Below are positions 29,070-42,469 of a stretch of DNA of 64,000 nt, piece by piece. The notes beneath the pieces are model-generated. The model saw only the letters and a list, made by a program, of their open reading frames with translations. It ran no database searches and was not told where the DNA came from. This DNA comes from Staphylococcus haemolyticus (GTDB taxonomy: Bacteria > Bacillota > Bacilli > Staphylococcales > Staphylococcaceae). The stretch is from NCBI RefSeq assembly GCF_006094395.1, contig NZ_CP035291.1, forward strand, positions 1,984,001 to 2,048,000. The letters are read 5' to 3'. Each line of letters opens with the position of its first letter. The first letter of the stretch is position 1. The translations under genes were made by a program, and so were the position numbers.

Positions 29070-29428
29070 TGGAGACGGCGGGATTCGAACCCGCGTCCAG
29101 AGGTCCTGATACACACCTTTCTACGTGTGTAGTCTATTGATGAATTTCGCATAATAGTAAGCAACAGACAACCAGTATTATGCTAGTTTGATTGGATTTC
29201 TTCTAAACAGACTTCAAACGGCAGTGTTTAGCATATCCTACTAGGGTTGAATCGCGTTAACAGCACGTAGGAGATGCTGTTAGGCGATGCAGAGTGCTAT
29301 TACGCAGCTACTGCGAAATTATTGTTTGATTTGTCAGTTATATTTACTGAAATGTGTTGATGTCGGAGACAACCCTCCGACACGCTTAATGTGCTCGAGG
29401 GACCCCTGTCGAATCCAAAAACGCCCCC
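29070..29428 (-). ncRNA. ssrA: Transfer-messenger RNA (ssrA)
   Basis: The 5' end GGGGGCG pairs with the 3' CGTCTCC to form the tRNA-like acceptor stem. GGATTCGACAGGGGTCCC at the 5' side and the T-arm GCGGGTTCGAATCCCGC are diagnostic. The tag frame (29335-29300) encodes DKSNNNFAVAA followed by TAA. CCA is not encoded. It rescues stalled ribosomes with SmpB, whose gene lies just upstream. The tag differs from the GKSNNNFAVAA I recall for S. aureus. Confidence 0.97.
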
Positions 29429-29447
29429 GTAATAAAATTTATAAATC

Positions 29448-29570
29448 ATTACAATACGTAGTGACTGACTGAACTAAGAAAGCAATATATAAAGCAATTC
29501 TTAGTTCTAGTCATTCATACTAAAGTGAAATAACACAATCGAAAGAATCCTACTTCACTCTCTATCTAAC
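29448..29570 (+). repeat. Degenerate STAR-type repeat, copy E, upstream of ssrA
   Basis: ACGTAGTGACTGACTGAACT ... TTCTTAGTTCTAGTCA matches the central stem of copy A, and CCTACTTCACTC matches its end. The STAR core is lost. It fills the gap between smpB and ssrA. Confidence 0.55.
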
Positions 29571-29634
29571 GTATTTTTTTATTCACAACATCAGTTATCA
29601 TACCAAATAGCACCAGATTAAGCAACAAACACGC

Positions 29635-30105
29635 TTAATAACGGTCTTTGATTGCACGATCAACATCACGTTTCATTGCTTTATCTTTTAAAGCTTGACG
29701 TTTATCATGTATTTTCTTACCACGTGCTACGCCTAATAAGACTTTACATTGACCATGTTTTAAATAAAGTTTTAATGGAATAAGTGAATAGCCAATTTCT
29801 CTCGTACGTTCGCCAAGTTTAATAATTTCCTTCTTATGAAGTAATAACTTTCTAGAACGTAAAGGGTCATGATTGAAACGGTTACCTTCCTCATAAGGTG
29901 CAATGTGCATATTATTAATGAACATCTCGCCACGTTTAACTTGCGCATAGCTATCTTTCAAATTGGCACTACCACGACGAATAGATTTAATCTCTGTTCC
30001 CTTTAAAGCAATACCCGCTTCAATTGTATCTTCAATATTATAATCATGTCTGGCTTTACGGTTTTCAGCTAGTGTGCCGGGTGATTTCGTTTTCTTCTTA
30101 GCCAT
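29635..30105 (-). CDS. smpB: SsrA-binding protein SmpB
   Basis: SmpB binds tmRNA and delivers it to stalled ribosomes. The conserved [41 protein letters not shown] and the basic C-terminal tail ([14 protein letters not shown], ending RAIKDRY) are present. At 156 residues it is normal. Downstream of rnr on the same strand with a 24-bp gap, and directly upstream of ssrA, the standard staphylococcal order. Confidence 0.97.
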   Translation of the reverse strand: MAKKKTKSPGTLAENRKARHDYNIEDTIEAGIALKGTEIKSIRRGSANLKDSYAQVKRGEMFINNMHIAPYEEGNRFNHDPLRSRKLLLHKKEIIKLGERTREIGYSLIPLKLYLKHGQCKVLLGVARGKKIHDKRQALKDKAMKRDVDRAIKDRY

Positions 30106-30129
30106 TAATCTGTGTCACCTCTTTGCTGA

Positions 30130-32508
30130 TTATTTTTTCTTACGACGTGATTTTTTCTTCACACTTTTATCTTTATAGAATGGTTTGTGATTCGTTTTAC
30201 CTTGTTTATCACGACTACGTTGGTTTTTACCTTTTCGTTGCTTGCGCTTTTTCTTCTTGCCTTTATGATCATCATCTTTAAATTTATCTAAGGACTTGCC
30301 ACGTGTTTTAGCTTGAATCGTTTTACCTCTCGATGGTCGTTGACTTCGATCATTTTTTGGCAATGGCATACCAACAATTTGGAAATCAATTATTCGTTCA
30401 TCTACATCGACATGTGTGACTTTCACTGTAACTTGATCGCCTATACGGAATACTTTTGCTTGACGCTCACCAATAAGTGCCATTTGACGTTCATCAAATT
30501 GATAATAATCATCTGTCATATTTGAAATATGAACCATACCTTCAATTGTGTTAGGTAGTTCGATAAACATACCGAAATTTGCAGCAGAGCTTACAATACC
30601 TTCAAATTCATCACCGATATGTTGAATCATATACTCAGCTTTTTTCAATTCATCAGTATCTCGTTCTGCTTCAATTGCACGACGTTCACGTTGAGACGTG
30701 TGCTCAGCTAATTCAGGTAATTTATCTTCCCATTTGTGTAATTCTTTGTTATTCATTGAATTATCGATAAGATATTTTCGAATTAAACGATGAACTGTTA
30801 AGTCCGGATAACGTCTAATAGGTGATGTGAAATGCGTATAATATTCTGCTGATAAACCAAAGTGACCTAAGTTTGTATCATCATAATGTGCTTGTTGCAT
30901 TGAACGTAACATCATTGTTGAGATAACCATTTGTTCAGTGCGACCTTCAACTTCTTCTTGGATAGATTGTAATGTTGAAGGATGAATATCTTCACCCGTA
31001 CCTTTAATCATAATTCCAAAGTTTGTAATAAAGTCGAAGAACTGTCTTAAACGATCTGATTTTGGTTGTTCGTGAACACGGTAAATGAAAGGAACTTCAA
31101 GTTTATTGAAATGTTCTGCCACCGTTTCGTTAGCAGCTAACATAAATGATTCAATTAAACGTTCACCTTCGCCTCGCTCACGTAAAACCACATCAGTTGG
31201 TAAGCCTTCGTTATTCACTAACACTTTAGCTTCACTAATATCAAAGTCAATTTCACCACGACGTTTACGCATTTGGATTAAACGATTTGATAAATCTTGT
31301 GCTAAATCAAGCATTGGTGTAATTTCTTGATACTGCTTACGCACGTCAGGGTCCTTTTCAGTGATAATTTGATTAACCGCATCATAAGTCATTCTGTAAT
31401 TAGAATGGATGACACTATCAAAAATGTCATGTTTAACCACTTCGCCTCGTTCATTGATTTCCATACGACAACTTAGTGTTAAGCGATCAACTTCTGGGTT
31501 CAATGAACAAATACCGTTACTTAATCGGTGTGGAATCATTGGAATCACTCGGTCTACTAAATAAACACTTGTCGCTCTATCGTAAGCTTCTTTATCAAGT
31601 GCTGAGTCTTCTTTAACATAGTAGCTGACATCCGCAATACTTACAGTTAATTCAGTGTGACCATTTTTTAATTTTTTTACACTAATAGCATCGTCTAAGT
31701 CTTTTGCGTCTGCACCATCAATGGTAATAGTTAACTCGTCACGCAAGTCTGTACGACCTTTAATTTCATCAGGCTTAATCTCTTCAGGGACCGCTTCGGC
31801 TTCTTTCAATACATTATCAGGGAATTCGATTTCGATACCGTGCTGATAAATGATTGATAAGATATCTACTCCTGGGTCATTTTTATGGCCTAGAATCGCA
31901 AATATATGTCCTTCAGGATTATCTGTACCATCTGCATACTTCGTAATTTGAACGAGTACTTTATGACCATCTACCGCACCAAGACTTTGACCTTTCGGAA
32001 TGAAGATGTCTTGCATAATGCGTTTATCATCTGGGATAACAAAGCCAAAATGTTTCGCTTCACTATAGGTACCGACTACTTGAGTGACAGAATGTTTCTC
32101 GATTGATTTAACTTCGCCTTCAATTTTACCTTTATGCTCTCCTTTAGACTTCTGTATTTCTACAATAACTGTATCACCATCTAATGCGCGATTAATCTTA
32201 GTTGGTGGAATAAAGATATCATCCATATCTTCTTGTTCAGGACGTAGGAATGCAAAGCCCTTCTTATTTTGACTTAATGTCCCTTTAATTAACTTAGAAT
32301 TTGAACTTTTATGCGATTGTTTGCGTTGGTATCTATCTGTTTTAGTTCGTTCAACTAAACCTGCTTGTTCAAGTTCTACTAGCACCTTTATTAAATCTCT
32401 AAACGAGTCGGCACTATTAAGACCTAAAGCATCTTGAAAATCAGATACCGACATCGGTTCGTAATCAGGTTGCTTTATGATTTCTTCAATGGATTGCTTT
32501 AAATTCAT
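30130..32508 (-). CDS. rnr: Ribonuclease R
   Basis: This processive 3'-5' exoribonuclease works with tmRNA/SmpB in decay of faulty mRNAs. The order is an N-terminal helix-turn-helix, two cold-shock domains (about 75-240), the RNB catalytic domain with DGADAKDLDDAISV (active-site Asp residues), an S1 domain (FEGIVSSAANFGMFIELPN, about 640-720) and a Lys/Arg-rich tail. 792 residues. Two ATGs follow GGAGGGGC; the second (32508) is better spaced. In a run with est and secG. Confidence 0.96.
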   Translation of the reverse strand: MNLKQSIEEIIKQPDYEPMSVSDFQDALGLNSADSFRDLIKVLVELEQAGLVERTKTDRYQRKQSHKSSNSKLIKGTLSQNKKGFAFLRPEQEDMDDIFIPPTKINRALDGDTVIVEIQKSKGEHKGKIEGEVKSIEKHSVTQVVGTYSEAKHFGFVIPDDKRIMQDIFIPKGQSLGAVDGHKVLVQITKYADGTDNPEGHIFAILGHKNDPGVDILSIIYQHGIEIEFPDNVLKEAEAVPEEIKPDEIKGRTDLRDELTITIDGADAKDLDDAISVKKLKNGHTELTVSIADVSYYVKEDSALDKEAYDRATSVYLVDRVIPMIPHRLSNGICSLNPEVDRLTLSCRMEINERGEVVKHDIFDSVIHSNYRMTYDAVNQIITEKDPDVRKQYQEITPMLDLAQDLSNRLIQMRKRRGEIDFDISEAKVLVNNEGLPTDVVLRERGEGERLIESFMLAANETVAEHFNKLEVPFIYRVHEQPKSDRLRQFFDFITNFGIMIKGTGEDIHPSTLQSIQEEVEGRTEQMVISTMMLRSMQQAHYDDTNLGHFGLSAEYYTHFTSPIRRYPDLTVHRLIRKYLIDNSMNNKELHKWEDKLPELAEHTSQRERRAIEAERDTDELKKAEYMIQHIGDEFEGIVSSAANFGMFIELPNTIEGMVHISNMTDDYYQFDERQMALIGERQAKVFRIGDQVTVKVTHVDVDERIIDFQIVGMPLPKNDRSQRPSRGKTIQAKTRGKSLDKFKDDDHKGKKKKRKQRKGKNQRSRDKQGKTNHKPFYKDKSVKKKSRRKKK

Positions 32509-32550
32509 CATGCCCCTCCTTTCTTCTTTCGTTTAATTTTTTTAAATTTA

Positions 32551-33291
32551 TTATTCAGACCAATCTAAAGATTCTAAGAAACTGTATACATCTTCGAATA
32601 CTTGTTCTTTTTCTTTATCGATTGTAATGACATGACCTGAATTCGCATACCATTTGATGTCTTTTTCATCTGAGTCGACATTCTCGTATATATAATTTGC
32701 TGATTGAGGATTAATCATTTCATCATTTTCAGCTTGTACTACTAAAATTGGATCTAACACTTCATCGATTTCGTTTCTAACGTTATTTAATGTTTCGCTT
32801 AACTCTTTTAACGTTTCAGTAGGATGGAAGTCTTCCATTTCTTTATCAATCGTTGCTTGATCTTTGCCTTCATATTTTTTGAAGTTTCTTGCATATTCTA
32901 AAAAGCCTTCGTATATAGCACCTTGCGTTTTACCTTCAGCGGGTGCACACATAGTTACAATACCCTTTACAGGACGATTTAAGCTCAATTTCAATGCGAA
33001 TACACCACCGAGAGATAAGCCTGCTACGGCAATGTCTTCATAGCCTTGGTCTACTAAATAATCATAACCATCAAGCACATCTTTAAACCATACATGTGGG
33101 CTTGATTTTAGAATTTCTTCAGGTGGTGCAGCATGCCCTTCGTATTGAGGCGCATAAGAAGTGTAGCCTTTCTTCTGTAAGAATCTCCCTAATTGTCTTA
33201 CGTCTGATGAATTACCTGTAAATCCATGTAGAAGTAAGACTGCTCGTTTCCCTTCCTCAAAGAAAAACGGTTGTGGTAATTTAATTTGCAT
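32551..33291 (-). CDS. est: Carboxylesterase (alpha/beta hydrolase)
   Basis: This serine esterase resembles the Geobacillus Est30 group. The oxyanion motif is [11 protein letters not shown], the nucleophile Ser is in [12 protein letters not shown] (near residue 94), the acid Asp is in [12 protein letters not shown], and the His is in [11 protein letters not shown]. 246 residues, cytosolic. The physiological ester is unknown. Conserved position between secG and rnr. Confidence 0.95.
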   Translation of the reverse strand: MQIKLPQPFFFEEGKRAVLLLHGFTGNSSDVRQLGRFLQKKGYTSYAPQYEGHAAPPEEILKSSPHVWFKDVLDGYDYLVDQGYEDIAVAGLSLGGVFALKLSLNRPVKGIVTMCAPAEGKTQGAIYEGFLEYARNFKKYEGKDQATIDKEMEDFHPTETLKELSETLNNVRNEIDEVLDPILVVQAENDEMINPQSANYIYENVDSDEKDIKWYANSGHVITIDKEKEQVFEDVYSFLESLDWSE

Positions 33292-33487
33292 TCAAAATCC
33301 CTCTTCCATTATTATCTCAAAATTATTCTTGCGTTATATTTTTTAATTCAAATACAATGCTTCGTATTAATATTATAATTAACTAAATATTCCCTTACTA
33401 TCTCGGAAATATGCATTATTTAAAATCGGACCTTAGGTCTCCTGACTAAATATCAATGACGTCGTCCGTCACTATTCATTATAAATA

Positions 33488-33516
33488 AAAAAGCCCGACA
33501 TTAACATCGTCGGACC
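33488..33516 (-). terminator. secG terminator
   Basis: GTCCGAC pairs with GTCGGGC around a 9-nt loop, then six T on the minus strand. The following 200 bp to est hold only AT-rich DNA. Confidence 0.85.
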
Positions 33517-33750
33517 TTATAAACCAAAGTAACTGATACCAATCATTATTAAAAAGAAAATGACTGCTAAAATAATTGTTAATCTATGCAAGAATAAATC
33601 GACGCCACGTTGTTTTTGTTTACCAAATAACTGTTCTGCGCCACCACTAATAGCACCTGAAAGTCCATTACTTTTACCTTCTTGGAGTAATACAACAGTG
33701 ATTAATGCAATACAATCAATAATTAATAGTACTATGAAAAGTGTATGCAT
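33517..33750 (-). CDS. secG: Preprotein translocase subunit SecG
   Basis: This 77-residue protein has two transmembrane helices ([20 protein letters not shown] and [17 protein letters not shown]) separated by the conserved loop [21 protein letters not shown]. It forms part of the SecYEG channel and speeds protein export. GGAGGACAATTTTC precedes the ATG. Confidence 0.96.
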   Translation of the reverse strand: MHTLFIVLLIIDCIALITVVLLQEGKSNGLSGAISGGAEQLFGKQKQRGVDLFLHRLTIILAVIFFLIMIGISYFGL

Positions 33751-33817
33751 GAAAATTGTCCTCCATTCATTATATACGTTCCGAATTATATCATATACTA
33801 GTCTTTATAATCAATGA

Positions 33818-34288
33818 CTATCGATTAAACGTACTCTTACGGATGATTGAAATAACTAGCATGTATAATGCTAATACTGTAGAGCCCACAATTACGATTA
33901 TAATAGGAATAATAAACAACACTGATTTAGCTGTTATTATCGCATTAATAACCATAGTTACGTTTACTAATGTAAATAATACATTTGAAACATAGACTGC
34001 AAACATAAACCACCACAGATATTTATGTCGATTCCATAATGCAATGACACCTGCTAAATATGCCAATATATACATAATGCCAGTATATCTAAAGCTATTT
34101 AATATATTAGCTACTGCACTATCACTTGCTTTCTGTCCTGCCTGTGATAATAGTGTCTTAGCTGTTAACGTATCTAATGCAATAAAGTTATGGATGATCA
34201 ATAAAATACATAAAATTAAAGAACTGTAGCCTATTAATTTACCTGCATTGCGTTCTCTTTGACTAGGTTGATTAAGTTGATTCTCCAT
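33818..34288 (-). CDS. Four-helix membrane protein of unknown function
   Basis: AAGGAG lies 8 nt before ATG 34288 (MENQLNQPSQRERNAGKLIG), preferred over the upstream in-frame start at 34315. Four hydrophobic helices follow, with a short basic C-terminus (SIIRKSTFNR). 156 residues. Located between eno and secG, matching a conserved hypothetical in S. aureus. Function unknown. Confidence 0.82.
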   Translation of the reverse strand: MENQLNQPSQRERNAGKLIGYSSLILCILLIIHNFIALDTLTAKTLLSQAGQKASDSAVANILNSFRYTGIMYILAYLAGVIALWNRHKYLWWFMFAVYVSNVLFTLVNVTMVINAIITAKSVLFIIPIIIVIVGSTVLALYMLVISIIRKSTFNR

Positions 34289-34466
34289 CTTTATTTCTCC
34301 TTCTTTTATATACATAACTATTATATCAGTTTGTATACCTAAATTAAATCTGTTCCATGTTCGTCAAGAATCATTAGTAGGTTAGATATATATGATAAAA
34401 GCTACATTAATGATTTTGTCATTATGATTTCACAATTTAGTTAATCACTTACATTGTTTAATAATT

Positions 34467-34500
34467 AAAAAACCTGCCACAGTCTCAACTCTGTGACAGG
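34467..34500 (-). terminator. eno terminator
   Basis: CCTGTCACAG pairs with CTGTGGCAGG, followed by TTTTTT; closes the glycolytic operon. Confidence 0.92.
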
Positions 34501-34553
34501 TAATACATAAGCGTGAACTCTATTATTGTTTTAAATAGGTTAAATTATTAGAC

Positions 34554-35912
<1,359 letters not shown>

Positions 35913-36012
35913 TTAAATAAAATATTTATATCAGATAAGGACTGAATCCCTAAAGTTTCAAATATCGCATTAGGGATTACAATGTTCTTACCATTTATAA
36001 CTGTACTAATTT

Positions 36013-37530
36013 TTAGTGTTTAATAAGTGATTCACCAGTCATGTCTGATGGTTGATCTACATTTAATAAATCTAATAGTGTTGGTGCTAAATCTCCTAGA
36101 CGACCAGTTTCACGTAATGTAACGCCTTCTTTAGTTACAATAACAGGAACCGGATTAGTCGTATGAGTAGTCATTGGTTGATCATCATCTGTTAATACTT
36201 GGTCAGAGTTACCATGGTCAGCTGTAATAATTGCATAACCATTCATGTCTAAGATTTTATCAACAACTTCACCTAAGCATTCATCCACTGCTTCAATTGC
36301 TTTAATCGTTGGTTCTAACATACCACTATGTCCAACCATATCAGGGTTAGCAAAGTTTAAGATAATTAAATCTAAATCACCTTTATCTAACTCTTCTAAT
36401 AACGCATCTTTAACTTCATACGCACTCATTTCTGGTTTTAAATCGTAAGTCGCTACTTTTGGTGAATCGATTAAACGACGACGCTCACCTTCAAATTCTT
36501 CATTACGTCCACCACTCATAAAGTACGTTACATGTGGATATTTTTCAGTTTCAGCAATACGTAATTGTTTTAAGTTGTTATTTTGAGCAACTTCACCAAT
36601 TGTGTTTGTTAAATCCACTTTCTCGAAGACAACTTCAGCATCTACATTATCATTATATTTAGTAAATGTTGCGTAGAATAAATCGTTGACTTGTTCTACT
36701 TTGAAACCATCAAAGGCTTTGTTAGTAAATACTTCTGACAACTGAGCTGCTCTATCAGGGCGGAAGTTGAAAAAGATAACTGCATCTCCATCATTGATGC
36801 CATTATTTTGACCTTCAACGATAAATGGTTCTACGAATTCATCTGTTAAATCATTAGCGTAGTTAGCTTCAACGCCTTCTTTTGCTGAAGCATAAGTAGG
36901 CCCTTCAAAGTTACGGATAGCATTATATGCTTTTTGTTCACGGTCCCAACGTTTGTCACGGTCCATTGCATAATAACGACCAGAAATAGATGCGAATTGA
37001 CCTACACCTAATGATTTAAATTTGGCTTCTGTGTCTTCAATATATTTTAGTGCTGATTTTTGGTCTACGTCACGACCGTCTAAGAATGCATGTACATAAA
37101 CTTTATCTAAACCTTTTTGTTTAGCAAGATCTAACAATGCAAATAGATGTTGGTAATGACTGTGTACACCACCATCAGATAGTAATCCAAAGACATGTAA
37201 TGCAGAATCATGCTCATTAACATGTTGCACGGCGTTATTTAACACATCATTTTCAAAGAAATCGCCATCTGCGATTGATTTATTGATACGTGTCAAACTT
37301 TGGTAAACAATACGTCCTGCACCAATGTTCATATGACCAACTTCTGAGTTGCCCATTTGGCCTTCTGGAAGACCTACGTCTAAACCACTTGCTTCAATTT
37401 GTGTAGTTGGATATTTACTGTAATAGCGGTCAAAATTTGGTTTATGCGCTTGTTTCACAGCATTACCATGTTCACTTTCACGATTAGCGAAACCATCTAA
37501 AATGATTAAAGCTGTCGGTTGTTTAGCCAT
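36013..37530 (-). CDS. gpmI: Cofactor-independent phosphoglycerate mutase
   Basis: This Mn2+-dependent enzyme interconverts 3- and 2-phosphoglycerate. The catalytic Ser is in [17 protein letters not shown] (near residue 62), with metal motifs at the N-terminal LIILDGFA and in [10 protein letters not shown] and TTHTTNPVP. 505 residues, normal. It starts 2 bp after tpiA ends, so the two are closely coupled. A small hairpin (AATCCCTAA/TTAGGGATT) lies in the 144 bp before eno. Confidence 0.97.
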   Translation of the reverse strand: MAKQPTALIILDGFANRESEHGNAVKQAHKPNFDRYYSKYPTTQIEASGLDVGLPEGQMGNSEVGHMNIGAGRIVYQSLTRINKSIADGDFFENDVLNNAVQHVNEHDSALHVFGLLSDGGVHSHYQHLFALLDLAKQKGLDKVYVHAFLDGRDVDQKSALKYIEDTEAKFKSLGVGQFASISGRYYAMDRDKRWDREQKAYNAIRNFEGPTYASAKEGVEANYANDLTDEFVEPFIVEGQNNGINDGDAVIFFNFRPDRAAQLSEVFTNKAFDGFKVEQVNDLFYATFTKYNDNVDAEVVFEKVDLTNTIGEVAQNNNLKQLRIAETEKYPHVTYFMSGGRNEEFEGERRRLIDSPKVATYDLKPEMSAYEVKDALLEELDKGDLDLIILNFANPDMVGHSGMLEPTIKAIEAVDECLGEVVDKILDMNGYAIITADHGNSDQVLTDDDQPMTTHTTNPVPVIVTKEGVTLRETGRLGDLAPTLLDLLNVDQPSDMTGESLIKH

Positions 37531-37532
37531 AA

Positions 37533-38297
<765 letters not shown>

Positions 38298-38421
38298 TTA
38301 CACTCCTATATATTTAAAATTGTAATTTTAGCATTAAATAAATTTTTAAGACGTAAAGTCTTATTCTTTATACATTTTCCCTTGAAAATGCTTAGAAAAA
38401 CGTACACCTTTTATAAGGTGA

Positions 38422-39612
38422 TTATTTATCATTAATTGCTTTAATTCCTGGTAATTCAATACCTTCAAGGTATTCTAATGATGCACCGCCGCCAGTAGAA
38501 ATGTGTGTGAAGTCATCTTCAAAACCTAAAGAAATTGCAGCAGCTGCTGAGTCACCACCACCGATAATTGTAGTAGCGTCTTTTAAGTTAGCAATGGCTT
38601 TACATACACCGATTGTACCTTGAGCAAAGTTACTAAATTCAAATACACCCATAGGTCCATTCCATACTACTGTATGTGCACCTTCTAATTCTTTAGAGAA
38701 TAATTCAACAGTTTTAGGGCCAACGTCCATTGCTTCTTGATCAGAAGGGATGTTATCAATTGATACTTCAGTAATTTCAGCGTCATTTGAGAATTCTTTC
38801 GCAACTTTCGCATCTACTGGTAAAACAATTTGATCGCCGTTACTTTCAAGTAATTCTTTAGCAAAGTCGATTTTGTCTTCTTCTAGTAAAGATAAACCAA
38901 TTTCTTTACCTTGTGCTTTTAAGAAAGTATACGCCATTCCACCACCAATAAGAATTTTATCAGCGATATTTACTAAGTTTTTAATAACACCAATTTTGTC
39001 AGATACTTTTGCGCCACCTAAAATTGCAACTACTGGTTTATGTGGGTCGTTAACAACACCACCGATAAATTTAATTTCTTTTTCCATTAAATAACCAGCC
39101 GCTGTTTCTAAATGAGTTGAAATACCAACGTTAGATGCATGTTCACGGTGAGCTGTACCGAAAGCATCATTTACAAATACATCGCCTAGTGATGCCCAAT
39201 ATTTACCTAATTTAGAATCATTTTTAGATTCTTTTTTTCCATCTAAATCTTCGAAACGTGTATTTTCAACTAATAATACATCGCCTTCACTTAAGTTTTT
39301 GATAGCTGATTCTAATTTTTCACCACGTGTTTCAGGTACGAAAGTAACTTCTTTACCTAATTTTTCAGATAAAGCATCAGCAACAGGTTTTAATGTAAGA
39401 CCTTCTTTATCACTTTCTTGTTTAACTTTTCCTAAGTGAGAAAATAGTACTAATTTACCACCTTGTTCGATGATATATTTAATTGTTGGTAAAGCCTGAA
39501 CAATACGGTTATCATTTGTGATCTTACCGTCTTTTAAAGGTACATTGAAATCAGCACGTTCTAAAACAACTTTCCCTTTTAAATCTAAATCAGAAACAAT
39601 TTTCTTTGCCAT
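38422..39612 (-). CDS. pgk: Phosphoglycerate kinase
   Basis: ATP-forming step of glycolysis. N-domain [16 protein letters not shown] and [10 protein letters not shown], hinge, and C-domain [14 protein letters not shown] nucleotide loop are all present. 396 residues. GAGGAGGAAATTATA precedes the ATG. It follows gap after 163 bp that contains an intrinsic terminator-like hairpin. Confidence 0.98.
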   Translation of the reverse strand: MAKKIVSDLDLKGKVVLERADFNVPLKDGKITNDNRIVQALPTIKYIIEQGGKLVLFSHLGKVKQESDKEGLTLKPVADALSEKLGKEVTFVPETRGEKLESAIKNLSEGDVLLVENTRFEDLDGKKESKNDSKLGKYWASLGDVFVNDAFGTAHREHASNVGISTHLETAAGYLMEKEIKFIGGVVNDPHKPVVAILGGAKVSDKIGVIKNLVNIADKILIGGGMAYTFLKAQGKEIGLSLLEEDKIDFAKELLESNGDQIVLPVDAKVAKEFSNDAEITEVSIDNIPSDQEAMDVGPKTVELFSKELEGAHTVVWNGPMGVFEFSNFAQGTIGVCKAIANLKDATTIIGGGDSAAAAISLGFEDDFTHISTGGGASLEYLEGIELPGIKAINDK

Positions 39613-39648
39613 TATAATTTCCTCCTCTAAATAGGAATTACTAATATA

Positions 39649-39684
39649 AAAATAAGCGGAGAAGCGTTAGTGCTCCCCGCTTAC
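39649..39684 (-). terminator. Intercistronic terminator between gap and pgk
   Basis: TAAGCGGGGAG pairs with CTCCGCTTA and is followed by TTTTTAT on the minus strand. It can shorten the transcript to gapR-gap. Confidence 0.8.
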
Positions 39685-39775
39685 TCATAAGCTAACTTAT
39701 TTCAATAATTTGTACAAGTGTACTGTGAATAGTACATCCATACTGAGCACAAGTTTATTTAACTATGCTTCTAAA

Positions 39776-40819
<1,044 letters not shown>

Positions 40820-40834
40820 TTAAACTTTTTATTA

Positions 40835-41848
40835 CTAATTTAATATTACCTTTGCTGCTGCTTCATCAGTAATTAAAACTGTATTTTTAGGTGCAATACT
40901 TAAGTAAGCTTTAATTGCTTCACCTTTAGATTGTCCACCTGCAACAGCGAAAATAAAATCTTTGGTTTCTAAATCTTCAAGTTGTAGTCCTATTGTCTTT
41001 ACTTTATAGACTACATTTCCTTGAGTGTCAAAATAGTAACCGAAAGCTTCTGCGACGGCTTGATGATGTTGAAGGCTTTCAATCACCTGTTCTGACGATT
41101 GTCTACGATACGCCATCTTCAGCGCATCACCAATACCGTGAATTGTTATATTTGCTTGTTTAATTTTATCTAATGTATGAACCACAGAGGGTTCCATCAG
41201 AAGTGTATTATACGTTGATTCACTTACATTATCTGGTACATAAAGTGTTGTATAATAACCACCTGTTTGTTGCGCCATGCTCGCTGAAATCGTGTTAGCT
41301 TGATAAATAACATTCTCACCAAGGCCACCACGAGCTGGTACGAAAAATACATTGAATGGTAGAAGATGCATGGCTCGGCTTACATTTGCCATTGTTGAAC
41401 CACCTGTTACCGAAACAATAGCGTCTTCATATAAGATGTTTTCCAATAATTGTCCAGCTTGTCTTCCCATTTCAGATTTAACATTTTCTTGAGCATCTGC
41501 ATCACCAGGTATTACGTGAACTTCTTTAATACCAAAAGTTGACTTAATTTGATCAGCTAATTGATTATCATCAGTATAAATATTGAAATATTCATTAAGC
41601 TGATTCAAAACTGACTTGCCTTCTTCAGTGATTTCCATTCCAGTCGATTTAACTTGAATCAAATCTTGCTTTTTCAACATATCAGTTTCAGATCTTAGGA
41701 CACGTTCGGTAATATCCATGTGCTCACTCAAACTTCTTCTACCTACTGGTTGATTATTTGAGATAGTAGTTAAGATAGAAAAGCGTCGATACATTTTATC
41801 AATTAGATCAGGTATCAACTTCTGTTGAATTTTAATCAAGTCCTTCAC
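40835..41848 (-). CDS. cggR: Central glycolytic regulator CggR/GapR (SorC family)
   Basis: The N-terminal helix-turn-helix (VGRRSLSEHMDITERVLRSE, about 37-56) is followed by a SorC-type sugar-phosphate sensing domain with VSVTGGSTMANVSRA and IFAVAGGQSKGEAIKAY. In Bacillus the repressor is released by fructose-1,6-bisphosphate. 337 residues. First gene of the glycolysis run, immediately upstream of gap, so it regulates its own operon. The name gapR is also used in staphylococci. Confidence 0.95.
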   Translation of the reverse strand: MKDLIKIQQKLIPDLIDKMYRRFSILTTISNNQPVGRRSLSEHMDITERVLRSETDMLKKQDLIQVKSTGMEITEEGKSVLNQLNEYFNIYTDDNQLADQIKSTFGIKEVHVIPGDADAQENVKSEMGRQAGQLLENILYEDAIVSVTGGSTMANVSRAMHLLPFNVFFVPARGGLGENVIYQANTISASMAQQTGGYYTTLYVPDNVSESTYNTLLMEPSVVHTLDKIKQANITIHGIGDALKMAYRRQSSEQVIESLQHHQAVAEAFGYYFDTQGNVVYKVKTIGLQLEDLETKDFIFAVAGGQSKGEAIKAYLSIAPKNTVLITDEAAAKVILN

Positions 41849-41910
41849 TACTACCTTCCTCCTTTATATATAAAAGGTAACCAATAGCATAAACCTGGTT
41901 TGACTTATTG

Positions 41911-41979
41911 TGTCCCGCGTGGGACAAAATCTAACCTCTTTACACTTGCAATAGTACTATTGTGTTGTTGAAAATGCAA
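41911..41979 (-). promoter_or_regulatory. cggR-gap promoter and palindromic operator
   Basis: Minus strand: TTGCAT (41979-41974), 17 bp, TACTAT (41956-41951). Downstream lies TGTCCCACGCGGGACA (41926-41911), palindromic with one mismatch, containing the CGGGAC element known from Bacillus CggR operators. Binding just after the start would block transcription. The remaining 200 bp of this gap to the next gene is AT-rich and holds nothing I can identify. Confidence 0.7.
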
Positions 41980-42184
41980 GAGAAAAACTCTAATATTTAA
42001 AATTATCTGTAAAATCCTCTAATTTAAGTAGTATTTCCTTTTTATAAAGTGGTGCAAAGTTTAATTTAACCCTTATTTTATAGTATTACCCTTTAAGTTT
42101 AGAAACTATTCTTTTGCTAAACGCTTTCTTGTTTAAACTATTTTAATTTACAATATAAGAAATTCATTTAAGGAGGATGAAGAA

Positions 42185-42403
42185 ATGGCTCGAGAAAATG
42201 ATAATAATGTAGAAGTCATTGACCCTGAAGATCGTAGATATAAAGATGATAATTATTTTAATGGTAATGATCATAATGAACGTAACAACTATTCAATAAG
42301 ATATCATTATGGTTGTGGTTGTCCATTTGGTTGCCTTTCTTCACTAATCATTTCTATTTTGCTTTCAATTATTTTTACCTTTTTACTCAATTGGATGTTT
42401 TAA
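42185..42403 (+). CDS. Small membrane protein (72 aa)
   Basis: A hydrophilic Asp/Asn-rich N-terminus (MARENDNNVEVIDPEDRRY) is followed by a Cys/Gly motif (YHYGCGCPFGCLSSL) and a single C-terminal transmembrane helix. The three Cys just before the membrane could bind metal or be acylated. AAGGAGGATGAAGAA precedes the ATG. Function unknown. Conserved-looking position upstream of the gapR operon. Confidence 0.78.
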   Translation: MARENDNNVEVIDPEDRRYKDDNYFNGNDHNERNNYSIRYHYGCGCPFGCLSSLIISILLSIIFTFLLNWMF

Positions 42404-42404
42404 A

Positions 42405-42450
42405 AAAGTAAAAAGTGAGACTTGAAACATGACTGTTTCAAAATCTCACT
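42405..42450. terminator. Bidirectional terminator
   Basis: AAAGTGAGA-CTTGAAAC pairs with GTTTCAA-TCTCACTTT between converging genes. Confidence 0.88.
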
Positions 42451-42469
42451 TTGATAACTACTAACTATA

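Noticed and set aside
28956..29090. Island attachment site at the ssrA 3' end
   Set aside because: I searched nearby for a second copy of the acceptor/T-arm sequence and saw none; no integrase gene lies close.
29070..29428. Proteins encoded across the tmRNA on either strand
   Set aside because: Short frames of about 60 codons overlap the structured RNA and have no ribosome binding site; the RNA explains the sequence.
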